From RGIG3002 sp964449325 (GTDB lineage Bacteria > Bacillota > Clostridia > Lachnospirales > Lachnospiraceae): 64,000 nt of DNA. A program made the translations under genes and the position numbers. This document shows, in pieces, positions 17,114 through 25,706 of this stretch (positions are counted from its first letter, which is position 1; every line of letters starts with the position of its first letter). Where the stretch lies: NCBI GenBank assembly GCA_964449325.1, contig CAYUYJ010000005.1, positions 89,260 to 153,259 of the forward strand, read 5' to 3'. A model generated the notes under the pieces. That model had not been told where the DNA came from, did not search any database, and saw only the letters and a program-made list of their open reading frames with translations.

Positions 17114-17623
17114 ATGAGATACCACAATATTACCAAGGATGATATGTTAAATGGCGACGGCCTTCGAGTTGTGCTTTGGGTTGCGGGCTGTTCTCATTGC
17201 TGCAAGGAATGTCAGAATCCGATTACATGGGATCCTAACGGCGGTCTTTTGTTTGATGAAGCGGCAAAGGAAGAATTGTTTGAAGCGTTGGACAAGCCGT
17301 ATATTTCCGGGATTACCTTTTCCGGCGGTGATCCGCTTCATTCGGCAAACCGTTTGGATGTGCGGAACCTGATGGAGGAAATTAAAAGCAAATTTCCCAC
17401 AAAAACGATTTGGCTTTATACCGGAGATTCATGGGAAAATATTCTTCATTATCCGCTGTTACAGTTCGTGGATGTGCTGGTAGACGGAGAATTTAAGGTA
17501 GAAGAGAAAGATGTGAAGCTGCTTTGGAAGGGCAGTAAAAACCAGCGTGTGATTGATGTGCAGAAATCGTTAAAGCAGCCGGATAAGAAGATTCCGATAT
17601 TACACTGTCAGGATTATGAGTAA
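17114..17623 (+). CDS. nrdG: Anaerobic ribonucleotide reductase activating protein (radical SAM)
   Basis: NrdG cleaves S-adenosylmethionine to install the glycyl radical on NrdD. The 169-residue chain carries the radical SAM CxxxCxxC cluster motif at Cys26, Cys30 and Cys33 (GCSHCCKECQNP) and the SAM-contact motif TFSGGDPL. It begins 4 bp after nrdD, so the two are surely co-transcribed. Length is normal for the family. Confidence 0.96.
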   Translation: MRYHNITKDDMLNGDGLRVVLWVAGCSHCCKECQNPITWDPNGGLLFDEAAKEELFEALDKPYISGITFSGGDPLHSANRLDVRNLMEEIKSKFPTKTIWLYTGDSWENILHYPLLQFVDVLVDGEFKVEEKDVKLLWKGSKNQRVIDVQKSLKQPDKKIPILHCQDYE

Positions 17624-17653
17624 AACAAATACAGAAAGGCTTAGAAAACAAGT

Positions 17654-18166
17654 ATGCAGAGAATTGCTAAATTTGAAAAAGTAAGTTTTGAGCAGTTTAA
17701 GGAAGGATATGAGGATTGCTTCGCAAAAGCGGATGAGGCACAAATCAGAGAGATATATGAGCAGATTAAGCTGCCGAAGCGTGCTACCAAAGGCAGTGCC
17801 GGATATGATTTTTATGCACCGGTGGCTTTTTCTTTAAAACCGGGAGAAACGATAAAAATTGCTACCGGAATCCGTGTACGCATGGAGGAAAACTGGGTGC
17901 TTAAGGTTTATCCGAGAAGCGGCTTAGGCTTTAAATATCGTTTACAGATGAACAATACGGTCGGAATTATTGACAGTGATTATTATTATTCCGATAATGA
18001 GGGTCACATTTTCGTAAAGATTACCAACGATTCCAATGAAGGTAAGAGTGTAACTGTGGATGCCGGAACGGGATTTGTACAAGGAATCTTTTTGGAATAT
18101 GGAATTACGGAAGATGATGATGCAAGCGAAATAAGAAACGGTGGTTTCGGAAGTACGACAAAATAA
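17654..18166 (+). CDS. dut: dUTP diphosphatase (dUTPase)
   Basis: dUTPase hydrolyses dUTP to dUMP, limiting uracil in DNA and supplying dTMP synthesis. The 170-residue protein has the trimeric dUTPase motifs: GSAGYDFYAP (I), YPRSGLGF (II), GIIDSDYY (III) and the C-terminal RNGGFGSTTK (V). An N-terminal extension of about 35 residues precedes motif I. It follows nrdG by 30 bp, so the three genes form a dNTP-supply unit. The start ATG 17654 lacks a strong ribosome site (aggcttag). Confidence 0.92.
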   Translation: MQRIAKFEKVSFEQFKEGYEDCFAKADEAQIREIYEQIKLPKRATKGSAGYDFYAPVAFSLKPGETIKIATGIRVRMEENWVLKVYPRSGLGFKYRLQMNNTVGIIDSDYYYSDNEGHIFVKITNDSNEGKSVTVDAGTGFVQGIFLEYGITEDDDASEIRNGGFGSTTK

Positions 18167-18192
18167 AGGTTACAATCTTAAAGTATAGAAAG

Positions 18193-18241
18193 CTCTCTTT
18201 TTGGCAGACTAATAACAGATTTGTCAGAAAGGGAGTTTTTT
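18193..18241 (+). terminator. Terminator-like hairpin overlapping the ribosome site of the germination gene
   Basis: CTCTCTTTTTG at 18193-18203 can pair with CAGAAAGGGAG at 18225-18235, allowing G-U pairs; six T residues follow and the next base starts ATG 18242. The right arm contains the AAAGGGAG ribosome site of the downstream gene. It can act as the dut terminator, and could also mask that site in read-through RNA. Confidence 0.6.
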
Positions 18242-19681
18242 ATGAGCGAAAAAGAAAAAAAGATTGATTCGGACTTTCAGAAAAATATAGATTATTTGAA
18301 CGATACATTGGCGGTAAATGCAAGCTTTGACATTGTTTACCGGGTGATTCAGATAGGCGGAAAAAAAGCCTGTATGTATTTTATTGACGGTTTTTGCAAG
18401 GATGAACTGATGCAGAAGGTTTTGCAATATTTTATCGGTCTTACGCCGGAAGAAATGCCAAAGGATGCCCATGAGATGTCTAAAAAGTGTATGCCCTATG
18501 TGGAAGTAGATTTGGCAGATGAATTTGAGGAGATTATTAAGAACCTGTTATCCGGTGTTTTTATCCTGATTATTGAAGGCTATGACAAGGCAATTTTGAT
18601 TGATGCCAGAACCTATCCGGCAAGAACAGTAGCCGAGCCGGAAAAGGATAAGGTGTTACGCGGTTCTAAGGATGGATTTGTGGAAACGGTAGTATTCAAT
18701 ACCGCATTAATACGGAGAAGAATACGGAGTGAAAAGCTTCGCATGGAAATGATGAATGCGGGAGAAAGCTCCAAAACGGATATCGTTCTCTGCTATATGG
18801 ATGACCGGGTAGATAAGAAGTTTTTAAAACAAATCGAAGACAGAATCAATAATATTGTGGTTGATGCTCTTACTTTGAATCAGGAAAGTCTGGCGGAATG
18901 TCTGTATACAAACAAATGGTATAATCCCTTTCCGAAATTTAAATATACCGAAAGACCGGATACGGCAGCGGCACAAATTCTCGAAGGGAATATTATTATT
19001 TTGGTAGATAATTCTCCTTCGGCAATGGTGTTACCTAATACCATATTTGATGTGGTGGAGGAAGCGGACGATTATTATTTTCCGCCTATTACGGGAACGT
19101 ATCTTCGACTGTCAAGAATTATTATTGCCTTTCTTACCTATATTCTCACACCGACATATCTGCTTTTGATGCAGAACCCGGAGTGGATACCGGAAAGCTT
19201 TGCATTTATTATGGTGCAGGAAACAATGAATATTCCACTTGTCTGGCAATTCTTGATTTTGGAGCTTGCTATCGACGGACTACGTTTGGCGGCAGTAAAT
19301 ACTCCGAATATGTTAAGCACTCCTTTGAGTGTGCTTGCAGCATTGGTATTAGGGGAATTTTCCGTAAATAGCGGATGGTTCAACAGTGAGGTTATGTTAT
19401 ATATGGCATTTGTGGCAATTGCCAATTATACCCAGACAAGTTATGAACTTGGATATGCTTTGAAATTTATGCGTATGATTACAATCATTTTAACGGCGAT
19501 ATTTAATGTCTATGGATATGTGGCAGGGATTTTACTTTGCCTGCTTGCCATGGTGAAAAACAAGACGGTTTCCGGCAGAAGTTATATGTATCCGCTTTTC
19601 CCGTTGAATTTAGGCCAGCTTTCCAAACGGATTTTCAGGCATAGGCTTCCGAAAGCCTTAGACAGTAAGGCGGAGCAATAG
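18242..19681 (+). CDS. GerA-family spore germination protein, SpoVAF-like
   Basis: ATG 18242 is chosen for its AAAGGGAG site (TTG 18221 is in frame upstream). The 479-residue protein has the GerA/SpoVAF layout: a soluble N-terminal half (SSKTDIVLCYMDDRVDKKFL, EGNIIILVDNSPSAMVLP), then a membrane half starting about residue 290 with several helices (IIAFLTYILTPTYLLL, LAALVLGEF). VQETMNIPLVWQFLILELAIDGLR-type residues are hallmarks of the family. It acts in the spore inner membrane. Whether it is SpoVAF or a GerAA homologue cannot be settled here; no GerB or GerC gene follows. Confidence 0.88.
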   Translation: MSEKEKKIDSDFQKNIDYLNDTLAVNASFDIVYRVIQIGGKKACMYFIDGFCKDELMQKVLQYFIGLTPEEMPKDAHEMSKKCMPYVEVDLADEFEEIIKNLLSGVFILIIEGYDKAILIDARTYPARTVAEPEKDKVLRGSKDGFVETVVFNTALIRRRIRSEKLRMEMMNAGESSKTDIVLCYMDDRVDKKFLKQIEDRINNIVVDALTLNQESLAECLYTNKWYNPFPKFKYTERPDTAAAQILEGNIIILVDNSPSAMVLPNTIFDVVEEADDYYFPPITGTYLRLSRIIIAFLTYILTPTYLLLMQNPEWIPESFAFIMVQETMNIPLVWQFLILELAIDGLRLAAVNTPNMLSTPLSVLAALVLGEFSVNSGWFNSEVMLYMAFVAIANYTQTSYELGYALKFMRMITIILTAIFNVYGYVAGILLCLLAMVKNKTVSGRSYMYPLFPLNLGQLSKRIFRHRLPKALDSKAEQ

Positions 19682-19784
19682 GTAATAGAAAACATTTATT
19701 TGCGGTAATGTACGGAACGTGGTAAAATACTGTAGAAACAAAGGTAAGAGGTGCACTGTTTGTTAAAGTGCAGGAAAGGGAACT

Positions 19785-20666
19785 ATGCAAAATTTTAAAA
19801 TTATTACGGATACAACTACAGATTTACCACTTTCGTATATAAAAGAAAATGAATTGGGTCTTATGTATTTAGAATGCATTATGGACGGAAAAACATACGG
19901 AAGGGATAATGCGGAGGAACTGGATTTAAAAGATTTTTATCGGATGATAAGAGAAGGAAAACTTCCTACTACAGCACAGGTCAATCCGACACAGGCAAAA
20001 GCAGTTTTTGAAGAATACGTTGATACGGAAAAAGAGATTCTGTGCATTGCTTTTTCTTCCGGTCTGAGCGGTTCTTATAACAGTATGAGAGTGGCAGCCG
20101 AAGAGGTCATGGAGGAACATCCGGAATGCATAATCAGGGTCATTGACTCGCTTTGCGCTTCCATGGGAGAAGGTTTGTTTGTACATCTTGCGATAGAGCT
20201 TAGAAAGAACGGAAAAACGATGGATGAAACAGCGGATTGGTTAGAAGCCCATGTACAGAATCTGGTACATGTTTTTACGGCAGACGATTTATTTCATTTA
20301 TACCGGGGCGGAAGAGTAAGTAAGTCTTCAGCAATTATCGGAACCGTTGCAGGAATTAAACCGGTGTTGCATGTAGATAAGGACGGAAAGCTGATTCCGA
20401 TTATGAAGGTAAGAGGAAGGAAAAAATCCTTAAAAGCGCTGGTTGATTATATGGAAGAAAAGCAGGGCGAATATATAAAAAATAATAAAGAAGGCATGGT
20501 ATTTATCAGTCACAGCGATTCTTTGGAAGATGCTGAGTGGGTGAGGGATGAGATTAAAAACCGTTTTGGGATGGAGAATTTTATGATAAGTATGATTGGT
20601 CCGGTTATCGGTTCTCATACCGGTGTAGGTACAATTGCATTATTCTTTTTGGGAGAGGAACGATAA
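19785..20666 (+). CDS. DegV family fatty-acid-binding protein
   Basis: A 293-residue DegV protein. Conserved positions are visible: ITDTTTDLPLSYIKEN at the N-terminus, TTAQVNPTQ, AFSSGLSGSYNSMR around the fatty acid carboxylate site, and RVIDSLCASMGEGLFV. The C-terminal domain (GRVSKSSAIIGTVAGIKPVL) completes the fold. DegV proteins bind a fatty acid and can present it to fatty-acid kinase. It is a single gene, closed by a two-way terminator. Confidence 0.93.
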   Translation: MQNFKIITDTTTDLPLSYIKENELGLMYLECIMDGKTYGRDNAEELDLKDFYRMIREGKLPTTAQVNPTQAKAVFEEYVDTEKEILCIAFSSGLSGSYNSMRVAAEEVMEEHPECIIRVIDSLCASMGEGLFVHLAIELRKNGKTMDETADWLEAHVQNLVHVFTADDLFHLYRGGRVSKSSAIIGTVAGIKPVLHVDKDGKLIPIMKVRGRKKSLKALVDYMEEKQGEYIKNNKEGMVFISHSDSLEDAEWVRDEIKNRFGMENFMISMIGPVIGSHTGVGTIALFFLGEER

Positions 20667-20672
20667 TATATC

Positions 20673-20709
20673 AAAATAAGCTGATACCGTGAAAGTATCA
20701 GCTTATTTT
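20673..20709. terminator. Bidirectional terminator between degV-type gene and DUF4234 gene
   Basis: A 15-bp perfect stem (20673-20687 with 20695-20709; AAAATAAGCTGATAC on the left) around a 7-base loop. The A and T ends serve both strands. It lies between two convergent genes. Confidence 0.92.
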
Positions 20710-20714
20710 ATGAT

Positions 20715-21065
20715 TTACTGCTGCGGTGCAAATTTGTTTAATTCGTCCTGCGCAATTGCATAAGTAATAATTCCAAGACCAAAGATGCATAAAATTAAGT
20801 ATAAAATACTGCTGTTGCTGGCAGGAATTCCACGTTGCTGTTTTGCAGTGTCAAGTTTTTCACCAAGTTTGTATGCCCAATACCAGCCGTAGATGCCACA
20901 CGTAATAATAGTGAGTACTAAAGCCATGATACCGGATGTGCCGTTTACATCACCGGATACAGTGTTAGCATCATCTGTTAAGCAAACAAACCAGTATAAA
21001 CCGTAAATACCACAGGTAACAATAGATAAAATAATGCATACTGCAATACTTCTGTTCTGAACCAT
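20715..21065 (-). CDS. DUF4234 small membrane protein
   Basis: A 116-residue protein with three hydrophobic segments. The motif IVTCGIYGLYWF is repeated as IITCGIYGWYWAYKLG, the signature of DUF4234. The last helix is YLILCIFGLGIITYAIAQ. The start is preceded on the minus strand by GAAAGGGGGAGAAAC. Function unknown. It is convergent with the DegV gene and divergent from the DUF1538 gene. Confidence 0.85.
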   Translation of the reverse strand: MVQNRSIAVCIILSIVTCGIYGLYWFVCLTDDANTVSGDVNGTSGIMALVLTIITCGIYGWYWAYKLGEKLDTAKQQRGIPASNSSILYLILCIFGLGIITYAIAQDELNKFAPQQ

Positions 21066-21257
21066 GTTTCTCCCCCTTTCTTCGTATTACTCTGCATAAA
21101 AATACCATAAGAGAAGGATAAGTGTCAATATATATTCATTATATTTATTTAAGATATTTTATAAATTTTTAAGAAAATAAAACAGGATATGTAAAAATCT
21201 TAACGGGTTCTTTATGGAAGGAAAGAAAAAGATATTTTATACTGTATAAGTAGTTTG

Positions 21258-21312
21258 TTGACCATACATAATTATGCGAAATAATTATGAAAAAATAATG
21301 CTTGGAAAGGAG
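21258..21312 (+). promoter_or_regulatory. Possible promoter and ribosome site of the DUF1538-PII operon
   Basis: TTGACC at 21258-21263 is followed 17 bp later by ATAATT. The 9-mer ATAATTATG occurs at 21268 and again at 21281. AAAGGAG at 21306-21312 lies 10 bp ahead of TTG 21323. The promoter reading is weak; the upstream part of the 257-bp gap is A/T-rich with nothing else supported. Confidence 0.35.
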
Positions 21313-21322
21313 TATATCATAT

Positions 21323-22849
21323 TTGAAACTGAATACTTTACTAAAGGAAAAGGTTTATGAGTCCATTGCTTCGGTGGTACCGATTACGGCAATTGTACTG
21401 GCACTTAGTATCAGTATTGCCCCGATGACGTCCGGAGCATTGGTTTTATTCCTGTTTGGAGCACTTCTGCTTATTCTGGGAATGGGTTTTTTTACACTTG
21501 GTGTAGATATGTCGATGATTCCAATGGGGGAAGGTATCGGTGTTGTAATGAGTAAATCCAAGAAAATTACAATATCGTTAGCCGTATGTTTTCTTTTGGG
21601 CATTCTGATTACCGTTGCAGAGCCCGATTTACAGGTGCTTGCCGAACAGGTACCTGCGATACCAAATCTTGTGTTGATAATAACTGTGGCAGTCGGAGTA
21701 GGTATTTTTCTTGTTCTTGCTGAAATTCGTATGTTGTTTAAAATCCCGTTATCTTATGCGTTAGTATTTTTTTATATCATTATTTTTTTATTAGCGGCAT
21801 TGACACCGCAGGATTTTATCCCGGTTTCCTTTGATTCCGGCGGAGTAACAACCGGTCCCATAACCGTGCCGTTTATAATGGCTTTGGGAATTGGTATGGC
21901 ATCGGTAAGAAGTGATAAAAATTCCAATAGTGACAGCTTTGGCTTAATTGCTATGTGTAGTATCGGTCCGATATTATCCGTATTGCTTTTGGGAATTTTT
22001 TATAAGCCGCAGGAGAGTACTTATACGAAAACGGTCATACCGGACATCGTAACTACGAAGGATGCAGCAGCGCAGTTTGCCCATGGATTTCCGGTGTATG
22101 CAAAGGAAGTAGCTACAGCACTTTTACCGATTTTACTCTTATTTGTGATTTTCCAGTTATTATTCCGTCGATTCCGCATGCATCAGCTGATTAAAATCAG
22201 TTCGGGAATGATTTATACATATTTGGGATTAGTTTTGTTTTTAACAGGAGTGAATATCGGTTTTATGCCTGCCGGACAGTTTATAGGGGAAACCATTGCG
22301 GCAGGAGAAAAGAAATGGATGTTGATTCCTATCGGTATGTTAATCGGTTATTTTATTGTAAAGGCAGAACCGGCAGTACAGGTTTTGACAAAACAGGTAG
22401 AAGAGGTTTCTAATGGTTCTATCTCACAGAAATCTATTAAGCATGGATTGTCCATCGGGATTGCTTTATCTGTGGGGATTGCTATGTTGCGTATTCTGAC
22501 GGGAATTTCTATAATGTGGTTTTTGATTCCGGGTTATGCCTTGTCTCTGATTATGACTTTTTTTGTACCTCAGATTTTTACCGGTATTGCTTTTGACTCC
22601 GGCGGAGTGGCGAGTGGTCCTATGACAGCAACCTTTTTACTTCCGCTTGCTATGGGTGCCTGCGAAGCGGTTGGGGGAAATATTCTTACGGATGCCTTTG
22701 GAATTGTTGCTATGGTTGCCATGACACCGCTTGTAACCATTCAACTTTTAGGGCTGATGGATAATGTGAAGAAGAACATACAGAAGGCGCAACGCATCAT
22801 GCCGCTTGGCGACTTGGAAGACACAATTCTATATTTTGATGAAGGATAG
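21323..22849 (+). CDS. DUF1538 membrane protein, predicted transporter
   Basis: A 508-residue integral membrane protein. TTG 21323 is preferred as start because AAAGGAG lies 10 bp upstream; TTG 21302 has none. The chain is an internal duplication: AEPDLQVLAEQV and FDSGGVTTGPIT in the first half are matched by AEPAVQVLTKQV and FDSGGVASGPMT in the second, as expected for two DUF1538 domains. The Gly-rich FDSGGV loops may line a transport path. The substrate is unknown. A PII-like gene follows 14 bp later, suggesting the carrier is gated by a signal protein. Confidence 0.85.
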   Translation: MKLNTLLKEKVYESIASVVPITAIVLALSISIAPMTSGALVLFLFGALLLILGMGFFTLGVDMSMIPMGEGIGVVMSKSKKITISLAVCFLLGILITVAEPDLQVLAEQVPAIPNLVLIITVAVGVGIFLVLAEIRMLFKIPLSYALVFFYIIIFLLAALTPQDFIPVSFDSGGVTTGPITVPFIMALGIGMASVRSDKNSNSDSFGLIAMCSIGPILSVLLLGIFYKPQESTYTKTVIPDIVTTKDAAAQFAHGFPVYAKEVATALLPILLLFVIFQLLFRRFRMHQLIKISSGMIYTYLGLVLFLTGVNIGFMPAGQFIGETIAAGEKKWMLIPIGMLIGYFIVKAEPAVQVLTKQVEEVSNGSISQKSIKHGLSIGIALSVGIAMLRILTGISIMWFLIPGYALSLIMTFFVPQIFTGIAFDSGGVASGPMTATFLLPLAMGACEAVGGNILTDAFGIVAMVAMTPLVTIQLLGLMDNVKKNIQKAQRIMPLGDLEDTILYFDEG

Positions 22850-22863
22850 GGGAGAAAGTTTGT

Positions 22864-23535
22864 ATGGATAAAAAAAGAGGAATAAGGCTCTTGGTGACCA
22901 TTGTAGAGCGGAGTCAGGGAAAGGCGATGCGCAAGTTGTACGCGGAACATGGAGTGGAGTGGCATTATCAGAGCACGGGGCTTGGAACGGCGCCCTCGGA
23001 GCTTTTGGATGTACTTGGTTTCGGAACTGCAGAAAGGGATGTGTTGTTTAGTTTTGCCGAAGAAAACAGAGTAGGAAATCTGTTATTTGATTTAAACAAT
23101 GACTTGCGTGGAACGGTGCAGTCTAAGGGAATTGCCTTTTCAGTTCCGTTGACAGGAATTAATAATCTGGTTGCAGCGGTACTCTTGCAGAGTGAAAACA
23201 GAATGGAAGAAGAGGTGAAGATTATGGAAAAAAGTAATAACAGTCTGATTTTAGTAGCGGTAAATCAGGGCCATACAGATCAGGTCATGGAGACGGCAAA
23301 AAAAGCCGGTGCACGTGGAGGAACTATTCTGAGGGCACATTTTAGCGGACCGGAGGAAAGCGAGCAGTTTTATGGGATTACGCTGCAGGCTGAAAAAGAA
23401 ATTATTGTGATACTGGCAACCAATCAGACAAGGAATCTGATTATGGAAATGATCAATAAGGAGCACGGAGTTAATTCCGAAGCAGGTGCCTTGATTTGTT
23501 CCACAGCAGTAGAGCAGGTAGTGAGACTTTCGTAA
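22864..23535 (+). CDS. Tandem PII-like (GlnB-fold) signalling protein
   Basis: A 223-residue protein read as two PII-like halves: one about 1-110 (RGIRLLVTIVERSQGKAMRK at the start), the other about 120-223 (SLILVAVNQGHTDQVMETAK, then GARGGTILRAHF, IIVILATNQTRNLIMEMI and a C-terminal GALICSTAVEQVV). PII proteins sense ATP, ADP or 2-oxoglutarate and bind target transporters such as AmtB. Here the target is probably the DUF1538 protein encoded immediately upstream. The two-in-one arrangement is unusual. Confidence 0.75.
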   Translation: MDKKRGIRLLVTIVERSQGKAMRKLYAEHGVEWHYQSTGLGTAPSELLDVLGFGTAERDVLFSFAEENRVGNLLFDLNNDLRGTVQSKGIAFSVPLTGINNLVAAVLLQSENRMEEEVKIMEKSNNSLILVAVNQGHTDQVMETAKKAGARGGTILRAHFSGPEESEQFYGITLQAEKEIIVILATNQTRNLIMEMINKEHGVNSEAGALICSTAVEQVVRLS

Positions 23536-23658
23536 ATAGATGTTTTCATAAACAACACAGGTGATGAAAGTATTCAATGAAGGATGAAGTTTTAATGCTT
23601 AAGCAAATATGGTACAATATATCTAAAAAATTTGCGTTGATTATGGGAGGTGACAAAG

Positions 23659-24024
23659 ATGAATTTTGAATTATTTAAAAGTAATGTTTGTCATGATGTA
23701 AAAAAACATGGAGAATTGTCTTTTATAGAAAATACTTTATTAAATGATGATGTAACTAAATATTGGAAAGCTGAAAATTATCCATGTGCTTTTTATACGT
23801 TGGCAATGTTAGACTATCTATCAAAAAGAAATGAGATTCCATTATACGATAAGTATGATTACATCAGAAAACAAAAATTAGAAAAACCTCTATATCCTTT
23901 TTCAGTAATACTTATAAAAAAGATAGATGCATCTTCGCCCATAATTGATGAATGCAAAAAAAATGCAATACCTGAATTTGCACAGTACAATATTTTAGAA
24001 GGAGATATTTTCAATGTTTATTAA
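23659..24024 (+). CDS. Hypothetical protein, first gene of the accessory island
   Basis: ATG 23659 (MNFELFK) follows GGGAGGTGAC; the GTG at 23650 overlaps that site. The protein has 121 residues, without signal peptide or membrane segment. A core block, YPCAFYTLAMLDYLSKRNE then IPLYDKYDY, is repeated in a truncated copy at 26419-26616. I recall similar small proteins in Lachnospiraceae but no function. A/T-rich codons distinguish it from the upstream genes. Confidence 0.7.
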   Translation: MNFELFKSNVCHDVKKHGELSFIENTLLNDDVTKYWKAENYPCAFYTLAMLDYLSKRNEIPLYDKYDYIRKQKLEKPLYPFSVILIKKIDASSPIIDECKKNAIPEFAQYNILEGDIFNVY

Positions 24025-24080
24025 TTATGTAAGGATTATCAATAATCAAGAATGAAATTTGTTTAAAGGAGTGACACCAA

Positions 24081-24533
24081 ATGATTGATATATATACAGA
24101 AAAAAAAGAGTCAAAAGATTGGATACTTCAAAATGATTTGTATTTCAATTTGAATACAGGTAATGAAGAAATGTCTGAAAATGAAATTAAACTCATTCAG
24201 CAAGTGGATGAGGCAAAATTGACACCAGATAAACACATTGAAACAAAGTATGGATTGGGTACAATCCGTAATCTGTCATCTGGATGCAAGACGTTGCTCA
24301 ATATTGTAAAACATCCTGATAAAGTGGTGTGTGTAGAGGAATGTGGTCCAAATGTACTTAAAATTATTTTTACGATGGATAATATAAAGATATATATGTC
24401 ACGTCCTACACTTGCAGAGATTTCGGATGATGTAGAAATCAGATTTAATGATGTAGATGTAGTAACCGGTAATTCAGGATACAATGCATGGTGGAGTAAA
24501 GAGTATGAAAGGAGAGAAGCAGATGATCTATAA
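24081..24533 (+). CDS. DUF4869-like protein
   Basis: A 150-residue protein starting at ATG 24081 behind AAAGGAGTGAC. A central block (GLGTIRNLSSGCKTLLNIVK, then PDKVVCVEECGPNVLKIIF) resembles DUF4869, a family of unknown function in Lachnospiraceae. The tail (GYNAWWSKEYERREADDL) is charged. The stop overlaps the start of the P-loop gene by 11 bp, so translation is coupled. Confidence 0.55.
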   Translation: MIDIYTEKKESKDWILQNDLYFNLNTGNEEMSENEIKLIQQVDEAKLTPDKHIETKYGLGTIRNLSSGCKTLLNIVKHPDKVVCVEECGPNVLKIIFTMDNIKIYMSRPTLAEISDDVEIRFNDVDVVTGNSGYNAWWSKEYERREADDL

Positions 24534-24924
24534 AAATATTACATTTAAAGCAGATCCATTTTCATACGATTTATTGTTTGATGATAGAATAACTCTCGTT
24601 GGTGGAGATAGTGGCACAGGTAAAACAGTTCTTTATGAAATGTTAGAGGACTTAAGACTTACCGATGAATACAAAGCGATTAAATTGTTCAATTACAAAT
24701 CAGATAATCTTTTAGAGGCAGTTAAACAGTGTAGGGACAATTTTATCGTGATTGATAATGCGGATATTTTGATTGATGATAATATCAGGAGATTTATCAA
24801 TTTTGAGTTTTCCAATCAATATATGCTTTTCTTAAGAAATTGCGATGGACTCAATGTATCGGATATGAGCTTTAAAGTGTTGCAGCTTGATGATAACAAG
24901 ATAACGCTGGAAGAGGAGTTGTGA
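24523..24924 (+). CDS. Minimal P-loop NTPase-like protein
   Basis: ATG 24523 has AAAGGAG 8 bp upstream and overlaps the preceding stop; 133 residues. Walker A is LVGGDSGTGKTVLYEM near residue 24, and NFIVIDNADIL near residue 73 is a Walker B candidate. The chain is much shorter than a complete ABC or AAA domain: no ABC signature or helical subdomain is visible. It may be a reduced ABC-type head that needs a partner. The next gene starts 1 bp after its stop. Confidence 0.6.
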   Translation: MIYKNITFKADPFSYDLLFDDRITLVGGDSGTGKTVLYEMLEDLRLTDEYKAIKLFNYKSDNLLEAVKQCRDNFIVIDNADILIDDNIRRFINFEFSNQYMLFLRNCDGLNVSDMSFKVLQLDDNKITLEEEL

Positions 24925-24925
24925 T

Positions 24926-25603
24926 ATGAAATATTTATGGACAGAAGATACCGGTGCAGGACTTCACTTCTGGAAATTGGTTAACCAACTTTTTTTTGAT
25001 AATGAAATTACAATCGAAAGTAAAGAAAGCAATCAGGGCATATTGGATGCATTGTCAGATTTGGAAATTAAAGCGGATGACAAGTATTATATTGCATTTG
25101 ATTATGTGGTTGATAATCAGGATATTCGAAATAAGTATCGTATGCTGAGAACAATAGCAGAAAAGTCAGAAGAAAAGATTATAGTTCTGGATATGATATG
25201 TTTTGAATACCTGATTCTTGCATTTGACAAGCTGGTGGAATGGACTGGCACTGGAAAGACAGATAAAATCAAGATTCGTGAAGAAGTTTTATCAGCAGTT
25301 GAGAATCATAGAATTAGCTTGTCAGAGATTGATGACGATAAGACATTGCAGTACTTGGCTGGGTTTAAGAGATATTCTACAGAACGAGTGATGAAATCAT
25401 TGGTACGTGAATTTACTCAAAATGAGAAGTGGTCCGTTAAGGGGTCGCTTATGGGTGAATGCTGGTACAAGGATTGTTGTGTGTCGGAACATCCGGATAG
25501 TCTGAGATGTGGTAAGCCGGAGATTGAAGATGGAAATGAGAAGATGCGGATATTAATACAGTCGGAAACAGTTAGAAATCTTTTAAAAGTAATACATTAT
25601 TGA
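24926..25603 (+). CDS. Hypothetical partner of the P-loop protein, possibly TOPRIM-like
   Basis: A 225-residue protein starting at ATG 24926, one base after the P-loop gene stop. No family is recognised with confidence. Acidic positions (LWTEDTGAG near residue 7, IAFDYVVDNQD near residue 57-65, KIIVLDMI near 85) could form a TOPRIM-like E...DxD arrangement, but this is speculative. The C-terminal half is charged and helical with a Cys-containing patch (GECWYKDCCVSEHPDSLRCG). Tight coupling suggests it works with the P-loop protein. Confidence 0.5.
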   Translation: MKYLWTEDTGAGLHFWKLVNQLFFDNEITIESKESNQGILDALSDLEIKADDKYYIAFDYVVDNQDIRNKYRMLRTIAEKSEEKIIVLDMICFEYLILAFDKLVEWTGTGKTDKIKIREEVLSAVENHRISLSEIDDDKTLQYLAGFKRYSTERVMKSLVREFTQNEKWSVKGSLMGECWYKDCCVSEHPDSLRCGKPEIEDGNEKMRILIQSETVRNLLKVIHY

Positions 25604-25706
25604 TTATACATGAGAAATCCATTGGATAATAATTTTGTCCATTCTGTAAGCAAGTTGTGGTACAATAAGAGTGCTTGTTTTACAGGCACCCGGAAAGGAT
25701 GGAACA

